This document shows, one piece after another, positions 29,823 through 40,300 of a stretch of DNA of 64,000 nt (positions within the stretch are counted from its first letter, which is position 1; every line of letters starts with the position of its first letter). The stretch lies in NCBI GenBank assembly GCA_013433145.1, contig CM024187.1, positions 20,511,826 through 20,575,825 on the forward strand. Reading direction: 5' to 3'. The translations under genes were made by a program, and so were the position numbers. The notes under the pieces were generated by a model, which was not told where the DNA came from, searched no databases, and was given only the letters and a program-made list of their open reading frames with translations. This DNA comes from Ascaris suum. Lineage: Eukaryota; Nematoda; Chromadorea; Rhabditida; Ascarididae.

Positions 29823-32099
29823 GAAGAGGGAGGAGAGAAGAGAAGATGCAGTTTTTCAACCGATGCATTATCAAAACATTATTACAGACTTCTTGGTTGC
29901 GATGAAGCGGAATATTTAGTGAATGTGGACGCAGAATGGAATAAACAACTATGGATGCTATTGCACTATCGGCTGCGAAGAGAGGATCACATCCATTACA
30001 CCTCCCTAATTGCCAACACCACTCTCGACAGATGGACCACAGCCACTTTTGCGGTAATTCCCTCGACCGACACACAAGAGCTCTGCATACAGGTAAAAAA
30101 GCCGTTTTGCATTCACATCGCGTCCTTTAACGAGACGACTAAACAAATGGACTACTATAGATGTAAGGCAGTGGTTGGTTTCAGTGAACAGTACTTAGCA
30201 GTTTATGTCTTACTAATAAACCTACTAAGCTTAACAAGCTTACCTAATAAACCTACTAATAAAGTTCAAACACTGGGTAAAGAACTAAATGTAATTTCAC
30301 AAAAGTCCTCGTTTCACAGAACCAGTACTGTAATGAGTAGAGAACAGTATCGAACAACTTCTCAATGGGGACAGATTTTTTCTGCTCAGTCTATCATCGT
30401 ATTCTTTGAGGCGACTGTTGCTTTATCCTTAAACGTGTTTATTGGTTCGCTTAATTCAATGCTGATAGAGAGTTTTGGCATTTTTGCTCATTCAATTATA
30501 CTAATGACGAATTTATTACGCTCCAAACACTATCAATATACTCTGTGAATTCAATTTATATAATCTATTTATGCAAATTCAATAATCTATTCAGTTTATG
30601 CAAATTCAACGAAAAATATTCGTAAACTTAATAATTTTATGAATATTTTCAAAATTCGCCTGTTCAGTGTGCATTTTATTTATTCTGATGAATGTATATT
30701 TAATTTCCACTAGTATGATCGATTCGAATGCTTACAGCATTATGTTGCCTTTTAGTTTCCCCTTCCGCTAATCGAATTATTCACTCTATCTCTATCACAT
30801 TTGCACATCAAATACTTCAACAGCTTTAGAGCTCATTTTATGACTTCCAACGTATATAAATTTAATTTTTTTCCCAACTGCTATAGAGTGAATAGGGCAA
30901 AATTGTTTCATCACTTAGCCATAAAAAAATTTACTGTCTATAAAGACGTTCCCTTAAGAGATATGCCGACATTATGCAACGATAGTGAAAAAATCGTTAA
31001 TTTTATTGCCAAACACATTAAGCAATTATCGAAACGGTTCATATTTGAACAAAACAAATTGACATTAGTGCTTTTAGCGAGTGATGAGAATTTCTCATTG
31101 AAACCACCGTTGATGTAATTTTTGGGTGAAAATTAGCGCAGAATTTTCAAATTCAAAGAAAACATAATGTGGCAGAATCCACTATTCATCAAATACTGAA
31201 AAGCAGAGCAGTCGAATTCCCTCAACGAGCTTCTCATTCGACAAAAGTGATGAAACAAACAGTATATGTATATTCATGCTACATTCAGTGGAGAATGTTG
31301 ATGTGTACATTCAACGAAGATTTGCAAATGAATTCGACAGTGATAAAAAATTCCTGCAAATTAATGAGCATTAGTGTGGAAAAACCTTGTAGCAAATATC
31401 CATACTTAACTGCTGATTTGTGCGGCTTAGAAATAAATGCGATGACGAAATACGATGTTCTTGTCCACTTTTTCGTTCCTTCTACCATGATGCTTCCCGT
31501 CCTCTTTTCTTTCCTACGAGGAGCACTGGAAGGATCACATGGCGCAGGTGTTATTAAATTGAACAGATCCTCAACAACATTGTTCCGGCATACACTTCTT
31601 TTCTAGGTGTCAACTTTTTACAGATAAGTTGGGAGGCATCGGACAACACGCTTTCGCAATGCGTTTCATTTGAACTTGAGAGCGTATGCTTTGAACAAGA
31701 TGCAGCGATGCTGTCCAGAGCGCCATTACGAAATATATCGTTGGTAACCATGCTCTGTTTGTTGTATTTCATCGTTCATGTCATGATTAACGATTTTAGT
31801 GCTTTTCTTGGTTATTTGTGCTTCTGTGTCCACGAGTAAACTTGTATTGGCTTATTCAACCTTACTACTGTTTGAGTGTGATTAATAATTTTCATCAGTT
31901 TTTCTTGCAGCCGCATTTGTGTGCAGAAAATTTGCCTCGTTATTATGTTGATCTGTTTATTGCTGCAATGAAATGATATCGTCGAGCTAGGATTTCGGCG
32001 GAATAAATAATGTCTATTTTCTGCCGAGTGCATGAATTTCTGAAGCATACGATGTCCTTCGACCGTTGGGAATTTTTTGGAGAGTATTTTAACGAACCG
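29823..32099 (+). CDS. PGAP1: Probable GPI inositol-deacylase (PGAP1-like), middle part
   Basis: Proposed exons: 29823-30162, 30919-31114, 31159-31547, 31607-31810 and 32029-32099; all phases fit. The firmest junction is the 59-bp intron 31548-31606 (GCGCAG|GTGTTA...TTTTCTAG|GTGTC). Colinear resemblance to human PGAP1 from memory: EYLVNVDAEW against WVLVKVSKW; TTLD...FAVIPSTDTQELCIQ against TMLD...FACINSTSMCLQ; YDVLV...VLFSFLRGAL against YEVTV...VVRFHGGAL; and DFSAFLVHEFLKH against DPFVIIIKFLLGY. PGAP1 is an ER membrane lipase-like enzyme that removes the inositol acyl chain from GPI anchors. These exons would cover the luminal part after the lipase domain and the approach to the membrane region. 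The lipase exons and most helices were not found. The 31159 acceptor is weak, and 30092 (CAG|GTAAAA) is a competing donor for the first exon. A different large ER/membrane protein remains possible. Confidence 0.5.
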
Positions 32100-33466
32100 G
32101 TGAGATATAAAGATTTACTTTAAAAGTTCAGGCAGCAGGAACATAGAAGTTTACTTTTGGAATTTAGTTACAATGAGAGATACCGCCATGGAATCACTTA
32201 TATAACTTAAGTGCGACTGAAGTTGTTAATAAAATATTGTAAGAAACGAACGCTCTTCTCTAACAGATCACAGAAAGTAAAAGCAGTAAGCCTACTTTTT
32301 GAATTCAGGCAATAATTTCTGGCAGTAAGTTTAAGCAGTAATTGCAGGATACAGCAAAGAGTTATTCGTGCAGGTTACGGGCACTGAATTATGAGTGCAA
32401 CGTCCTAAAGAAAGAACTTTCTGTCTTTAACAGGTTATAATAAAGAAAGATGGGAGTTTTAAATTCGCTCAGGAGGTGAACGGTAAGAGCGACAATGAAA
32501 ACCTACATGTACACTTTTAGGGCATTTGAATCACTCAGCAAAGTCCTGTAAGGAACCTATCCTCCATCTGCAGGAAATCACTGGGCACTGCAGCTTATTT
32601 TATTTCTGCACCTATCTTTTCGTAAAAAGGGAGAGAAGAGATTTAAACCCTGCTGGGGTTCCAGTCGTTGGAAAAGACATCTTTTCGACTCGAAGCAAAT
32701 CTAACGTACTTATGCTCGTTTGGATGCACAGGGAAATTAAGCAAGGCAGGCGGTACGCGTAGACAGAAACACACGCTGGCAGGACATACGCTTGGAGTTT
32801 GCAAATTTCTTTACCGTCGAAGGAAAAAGTATACTGAGTGATATTTTATTTCATGCAACGTTATGCAAAAAATTTAAAAGCGCATTTACCTATTATAACG
32901 GTTTCAAGTTCTCTTTAGAATTTGACAGTCGTGACTTCACCGTCCTCCTTGTTCGTTGAGATATGATGACTAATACGATTTTTTGCACTCGTGGGAATCG
33001 AATTCAGTTTTAAGCGAAAACATTTGCCTTTAGCGAGGATGCCAGCAATAGAAACACGATTTCATCATTGATAATACATGGAGATCGCTAATCCGCTTAG
33101 TGTTTGCGACAAATAGTGGGGAAGACAGCCAGTAAAACAGCGGCGATCCGAGTTGGCTACTGATCTTTTTTTTTTTACATCATGATAATAAATTAGTCTG
33201 CATATGGGTAACACGTTTCAATGACATATTCGAAAGGCGAACACATATGCACTTAATGTCGATGAAATGCTTTCTCACGTAGAGGAACTTCACTTATGAT
33301 CATACAACCATCAATTTCGACTGCTTTTTGTTGTATAATTCGATGTTATTTAAGTAGTGTAATGTCTCTTCCTCCATTCAACTCGTTGTCATTTCTTATT
33401 CCACGCAGGTTTTGTTTAGGAAATAATCTGCAGTTTGTTTGTTAGCATAAAAGTTGTTTTTATCAG

Positions 33467-33569
33467 CAAATATGATAATGCCAATGCGAAGAAAGAGTGT
33501 GAATCAACAGCAACGCAAAAGTTTACAAATATTAAGGCGGTGTTTCAACCACCAACAAGTTCATTTATA
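33467..33569 (+). CDS. Internal exon of an unidentified protein
   Basis: Bounded by the strong acceptor GTTGTTTTTATCAG and the strong donor ATA|GTGAGT. One base then 34 codons read KYDNANAKKECESTATQKF and TNIKAVFQPPTSSFI; the other two frames contain stops or lack this character. It ends in phase 0, which matches the next exon at 34970. No family is recognised. Confidence 0.55.
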
Positions 33570-34969
33570 GTGAGTATCGCTTTCTACTTTGAGAAACATA
33601 ACTAACGCTCATGTTCTTCTTGTAAAAACAAGAAAACCCTCTCGGGATATTTATAAAACATCATTAAATCATTAGAAGAGACTTCTTAGAAACATCGTTA
33701 AAAAAGCATCACCGTATAAGCGTGACTTGTTCTGGAATCTAAACCATATATTTCAGCTTGGCTTCTAGGAAAAAAAATCAGCCGAACATGATCGACTTCT
33801 ACATTCGAATATGGCGCGTTCATTAAAGCGACCCAAATATTTTTGAATTTTCACGGGAATCTATAATGGTGAGATGCGTCGGCCGGGTTTAACAGCTTGA
33901 TAGCGAAAAAAAAGTTTTTTTTTTGCTTAAGCTTGTTTTATTGAATCTGTAAAATTTAAACGTACGATATGGAATAACACTTAAGAGGTGGAATTAATCT
34001 TCATTCAGAAACGCTATCGATGTGTTTTATCTCCTCATGATTTCGATAATTTAGCATTCGTGATACTGTGCAACCTCCGGGCAATTACTATTTAAAATAC
34101 AGCTTGACAGCTCAGTTGAACAACGATCCAGCAGTTAAGGGAAATGCACATTAAACAACAACAGTGAAATAGCGCTCGTGGTTTGGCTCATCAAGGATTT
34201 ATGGCCAGCTTCGAAATGAGGACGCGCTTCGAATGCACGAGTGCATCGCAGTTGCATCTCTACCACGGGTTTAACTGACATCAAATTGTGACCCTCTTAC
34301 ACATAGAGTTGCTCTCTATAGCACTGCGCCCAGCATGTTGACTTTAAATGGGTACAAAGTGAAGTGGAATAGAGTTGAATAGCTGCATTTTGACCATTTT
34401 TGATGTGCTTCTTTTAGGCAGTAGTAAAGTTTTGATGTTCTTCACTTTTTTTTGATCAACAGAATGGCTTAAAGGTTCAATCTGTGTTGCATAGCCATGT
34501 AAGATGGATTTGTTGTGTATACACAATCCATTTCGTTATCTGCGTAGCATCAGCCGTTGCCAGGGTTCACATTGCAAGCACGGCAACCATCAGATTTTGA
34601 GGTGTGCTGGATAATGGCAACCATCGTTGCATCGACACCACTAATAATAGCATTGAAATGCGACGCGCTTAGTCGTTTTTACAAAGCGATATAGGATACA
34701 AATCCCTGCTTAGGAAATCGAGGCCATAGTGCTTATAATCGTATATAAAATGGACTTTCAATTCCATTGAGGTAGCTGCGTATGGCCGAATGAAAGCCAC
34801 TGAATAAACGAAGCAACAGTCTGCGTCATGTTCACGCCACTGGTTGAAAATCCGTTCACAGAAAAAGAATGAACTTTCAAGTCAAATCTGTCATATTTTA
34901 GCAACATCTTTAGCTTCTTGAAATCGTTATTTTTCTCGAAAAACTCATCATTTTCTTTGTTTTCTTCAG

Positions 34970-35119
34970 AAAAAGGAGAATTATAAAGTCGAAGTCAACT
35001 GTCTGGATGCATTTAACCAGCTCTTGATTATCACACGGGCCGGCTTTCCTCTCTCTACGGTGTGCATGAAATGTCCGGCTTCTGGTTGCTTAGATATGTA
35101 CCATCAAATCTTTTGCCAG
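34970..35119 (+). CDS. Internal exon, cysteine-rich segment of the same protein
   Basis: The acceptor TTTCTTTGTTTTCTTCAG is close to ideal and the donor is TGCCAG|GTGATT. Exactly 50 codons, phase 0 to 0, continue the 33467-33569 exon. The peptide is KKENYKVEVNCLDAFNQLL, IITRAGFPLSTVCMKCPASG, CLDMYHQIFCQ. The Cys/His pattern C-x2-C-x4-C-x4-H-x3-C hints at a small zinc-binding or disulfide module, but I cannot name it. The introns are 1.4 kb upstream and probably 489 bp downstream. The gene would converge on the Frizzled 3' end. Confidence 0.6.
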
Positions 35120-35608
35120 GTGATTATGCAACGACTTAACAGTGCGTAGATTCCCCCTCGCCACTGAATGGTCGATCCAAAGCAGGCGGATCACTGAATT
35201 ACGCGCCAAGCGATCAACCAGTAAACGGGCCACAGTGCAGCAACAGCAGCAGGTGCGCGGACAATCGCAAAAATAAATCACACTTCGAGAGCCAATTGCG
35301 CATACTGTATTCTCGGCATTCTGCTTTACGCGTTAATTTATTACATAGACGCATGGAGGTGTGTGCATGCCGTTCGTGCTGAAACGTGCAACCTGCTTGA
35401 GCGGCTTCCTTTGATCTTGAGACGAGTTCTTCGTCAATCCGTCAACACTCTCCGCTCAACTGTACGTCGCATTCCATGCAAATTTCGTTCTTCTTTGCGA
35501 ATAGCATAAAGATTGCGCAAAATTTTATTGCTATAAAATAAAATATATCGATACAATTAAAGCACATTCAATTCATTCAGGAAATGAAGTACTGCGCTCA
35601 CGTTTCAG

Positions 35609-35633
35609 CCTTCAACGGATCCATCGGTGTCTG
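35609..35633 (+). CDS. Possible 25-bp micro-exon of the same gene
   Basis: Acceptor CTCACGTTTCAG and donor CTG|GTAAGA enclose 25 bases. Read in the phase left by the previous exon they give PSTDPSVS plus one base. Both splice sites are good, but so short a segment could be chance. A further acceptor/donor pair at about 36969-37065 (frame SGIAVTIPTPKNFFTTDD) could continue the gene. Confidence 0.28.
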
Positions 35634-36228
35634 GTAAGATGCTACAGCAGCAACAGTCATAAGCATTTTCATTATAAGAGAAAGGAGAGCGCAGAGGTGT
35701 ATCATTTTTTTTTTCATTTAATAAGGATGCATCACAATAACGATAAATGAATATCCTTAATGCGAGCACATTAAAAGGAGATGTTAGTGCTATTGATTCG
35801 ACATATGGTAACAACGGAAATGGAACTACACCTCGAATTCCGACCAAAATAAACAAAAATTTTAGCGCGTCGGGATGAAACCTTCAAAGTGACTCATTCG
35901 AAACGAAATTCTATTATGAAAAGCCCTTTAAAAGATAGTGGGTTGGGTGGAAACATCTCTCAGCTGCATCCTACACACCGATAAGGAATACCATCACTGC
36001 TTAAGCATTTCGGCAACAACATTTGCGTCGTTAAACAACAAACGCATTCGAGCCAACTATGATGAGAAGCACATTTGCCCAATGTGATGCGGCTTCATCA
36101 CAATGGGGACGCAAATTTGCCATGTGTGAGAGATCAAAAGAGAACGCCGCCGCTCGTCTCGTTATCTTCAATCAGCATTTTAAACATACACTAAATATTG
36201 AGCGCACCTCGCCTAAGACTTGGCGCCA

Positions 36229-36346
36229 CACTACATGGACCGTCCCGATTCGGCACTACATGGACCGTCCCGATTCGGCACTACACAGACCATCCCAATG
36301 TTGCACAGCACTGACCGTTCCAATGCAGCGCTACATGGACCGATAA
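36229..36346. repeat. Tandem repeat, about five 25-bp units
   Basis: Two identical 25-base copies (CACTACATGGACCGTCCCGA TTCGG) are followed by three diverged ones with the same ACATGGACCG core. All forward frames through it are repetitive (HYMDRPDS, ALHGPSRFGT). It lies between the unidentified plus-strand gene and the Frizzled 3' end. Confidence 0.85.
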
Positions 36347-37338
36347 TCAGCCACAAGCTAGTTCGCACTTGTGTAGCACCGCTCAACTCTCTCCAAAGCA
36401 AATATCGCATCATCATAGCACATTTGCTCTTTCATACTACACATTTGAGCACAACGGTCACACCAATAATTTCACGATAAGTCGCATCATCTGTGCGTTT
36501 GTTCCGTTCTAACTCGATTTCTTGCACTCATTAGAATGGCGCTTGAAGATTTGAAAAAATTATGAGCTTCAAGTGATTCCTAGAAAGTTTTTTGGTGTTA
36601 CTAGAAATGTACCTTCTCGAGAAACCCCTCATAACGAACAAATGTGACATGAAAATTGTCCTGACCGTTTCTTTCACAATACAGAATGAGCGACAATTCA
36701 ATATGACAACAATATAAAGAGCATGCCAACGTATGCATATGTATATATATGAAGAGATTGCGGCCATGTTGCAATGAGCATGTCGAAAGGTTGACTTCTG
36801 CATGAGAGAGTATGTAGTACTATCTTATATTAGCTGGAGTCACGACAAGTTGAATAAGCGCACAAGCATACACGCCCATAGCGACACATATCCAACTAAC
36901 TGCAGCGAACATAGTCGCCATGTGAATTGTGCGCGTCGTATACTCCCTCACCTTTCCATAATATACAGGAAGGCCACTGGGTCCCGTCGCAAGAGCGGCA
37001 TAGCAGTAACTATCCCTACTCCAAAAAACTTCTTTACTACTGACGACGTGCCGCACAGCAGACGGTAAAGAAAATTTTCCAATGCTATGTCTAACATTCG
37101 CAATGGGCCCGCAACAATAAGACAGTCAGCCGCCGTTCAAAGCGAAAAAGCGCGCACAATGTTCTCTGAAGAAACGAAGCAATTAGAGCAAGTGATAACG
37201 AGGTGCTTGAGGGCTGAGTGGGCGACAGCTCATGCATATAAGCAACGAGCCAAGATCAGTGTGTCGTCATGGGTTGCGTTGCCTGGCATGGCACGGCCGG
37301 CGTTGATCGAGGTAGATCGTTCGGTGTGCAATCGCACA

Positions 37339-40300
37339 TCAGACGATTTTCGACTGCTTCCAGGCCGGCTGCGTACTAACCGTATGACTGGCTGGCACCG
37401 ACGAGACCGTCATCGGCATATAGTGATGTGGAGGTGGTGGTGGATTAGCCGAAGGAATCAACGGCCTGCTGACTGCAAGGGGTGCCGCCGTGGACAATGA
37501 GCCGCCGTGCTTTGCGGGAGCAGTGGAGCATAATCCACAACAAAGCACCCGCTGCCACGAATGGAACGTCTTTGACGAAAGTGTCCACATACCGGTTGAA
37601 ATACCGACTGCCAGCGACATAAAGATGTTCAATATATACAGTTCGGCCTGAAAAAGCAAGATTTAGGCGTCGTGTGCAAAAATGACGAGTCAGGCTTCAA
37701 TTTCGCTCACCATATACAACCAAGTTTCTATTTTGTCGATCGCAGACAATCATTCAGATTGCAATCGAAATAAAATATAAAATATTACAGCCAACATATG
37801 AAAGAGAGTATGAGTTAATGGCAAAAATCCGCTATAACGATAGGGAATAATTCCACAGCATTTTTTCGGCCATTGCGGCCTTTTCATCGTGACGTTTGGT
37901 TACTCGGTGATTGATTGACTTCGCTGCTCAAAGAGTAAAAACAAAAAATGTCTCAAATGATGCCTTCAAAGAAGATGTATTTATTTTGGCATCCTTGTTG
38001 TGGGAATTGATATAAATGGCACTTGCCTGTGGAATTTGTGGCCTCTTACAAAGTCCCCTTTCCACACCACCAAATTGCTTGCATGCAATCGTTGTGGGAT
38101 GCCACCGCATCAATACGAACATATGATAGCTATCGCAGACGACCATCGTTATCGCTGGAATAATGTACAGCGCGCTGAATATTCCCATCTTCACCATTAG
38201 TTTTTCCAACTTCGATGTATCAGTGCCCTGTAAAAAAAAAAGAGCCATAATCTTATACCACTCCTGAATATTTCTTTTGTTTGAAGCAGTCCTATCACAA
38301 TTTTCATTTTTATATGTTCTACAAGAAGTTTACACAAATTATGCCAAAAAAAAAAACAACATAAAAGCAACGATAGTTTAGTTCTTATTTCCAATTCTCC
38401 GTGATTTAAATTTATTGACGTCACAGCAACAAAGTTTTTGACGTTGAAGAGCAATTCAAAACGAAGAAAAATACGAGCAATGAGGTGGTGATCATGATCA
38501 TAATTGACAGCGGAAAGATCATGACCGACAAGTGGAATATCCACGTCAAAAGCAATAAAAAGAAGAAAAAATAAATAATTATACATCATTGCTGAGATGG
38601 ATGGATGGAAAATTTATACGAGCACCTAAGACTAATGGAAAAGAATGAAAACAAAATGCACATATTATAGTGCGAAAATGTGGAAAGAAATCATCATAGA
38701 GATGAAGTAAGCATTTAACAATCTCAGCTCTATAATAATCAATTAGGGATAAACTGTGACGATAAAAATGAATTTTAGTAACAGTAGACTATTTCTTTTC
38801 GAATTTTTCATGAAATTCATTAAAAAATTCCTTTTTTTCATAGATTTTCGCGTATTTTTTTCGTAAAACTCGAGTCATTAATTTATGCGTCTTGTAGAGT
38901 TATTTGGAGCAAAATTTTTAAGGGGAATTTCATTTGATGTAATTCTTCAAAGAATAAATTCGGTGAAAAAATTTTCAGACGAATTGAAAATGCGTCGAAT
39001 AACGCTCAATCCCTTCCAACGTTGATATAGTATGCGTTAATGCGCTCTAAGTTGCAATCAATGTCGATTCGACAACACAAATAAACTTTTGCGTTAAGAC
39101 ATATGTAATTTTTTTTTTTTTTTGCTTCAAAATTTTAGGCTGCAACTTCAATTTTTAAATTGTGTGAAAGGCTGAAGACATATTGCATCCTTATTAGACA
39201 AACAATTGATATAATCGAAAGAGCTCGATGAAAATTTATTGAAGAAAAACAATGACATGAAACACAAATAATAAACAAAGTTTCCCTCAAAATAATTCGG
39301 ATTGTCGCTTTTTTTTTTCTTCAAATGCTGGATGAAAGTAATCAAGTAAAGAAAAAAAGAATGTGCTGAGCTGAAAAAAAAAAAAGAAAGTAAATGTAAA
39401 GAAAAGATCGAAACGGAAATTAATAATCTCAGAAGTCGAAAATTCTTGCTAACGAATACGATGAGTAAATCTACCATTAGAAGTAGGTGAGAAACGACGA
39501 CAAATTACTGCAACCCTCATAAACGGTATTCGTGTCAATTTAGTGCTAAACATATAATAAAACTCATTTAAACTATGAGATGTTCAATTAAAGTACGGTA
39601 TACGAAGATGAAGGTATCTTAGAAGCATATATGACATGAATTATTGACTTTTTAGTTTGTGAAAGATAGGACAGCACAGTATAACTGATTGAATTCATTC
39701 ATTCTGTAAAACTTTGAGAACATTGAAGATAAAATAACACCTAGCTAAGGTTTTTTGCAGAAAGTATTTTGGGTTCCTAAAATGATTCCCTTATGAGCTT
39801 CTTACTCCTCAATGATTAACTAGTAAGAAATATTCCACTGCTAATATCAAATTATTTCATGCATTTACACCAACCAACATATGTAAATAAGTTCATCATT
39901 GCATGAATGTATCACAGCGAGAAGCAATCCGTCTCAGCATCACAATCACTGACTTCATTTGTTTTTACTTATTAAGATAACAGCAACAACAAAAATAATT
40001 ATCCTAAGTAACAATTACTTCAATTACAATTAGCGTTCCATTAGTTGATCTAACGTTGGTCTTTAACGAATATATGTGAAGGCTGAAATGGTAATGCTTA
40101 ACGGAACACTGATAAATATGATCGATAAATATGCAATAGCTCTGTATGAAATTTCAAATGAGAACGAAATGAAAAACGAGGTGATTCTCATTGTTCGCTA
40201 TAGTATCGGATAAAGCGCTTTCATAACGCATTAATGCACCCAATTAATCGCATTCAACTGTTTCAATTCGAATGAAAACTCGACACATCTATGGAAGTGT

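Noticed and set aside
37087..37500. 137-codon plus-strand frame
   Set aside because: Its second half is antisense to the last Frizzled coding exon, so it is best explained as a shadow.
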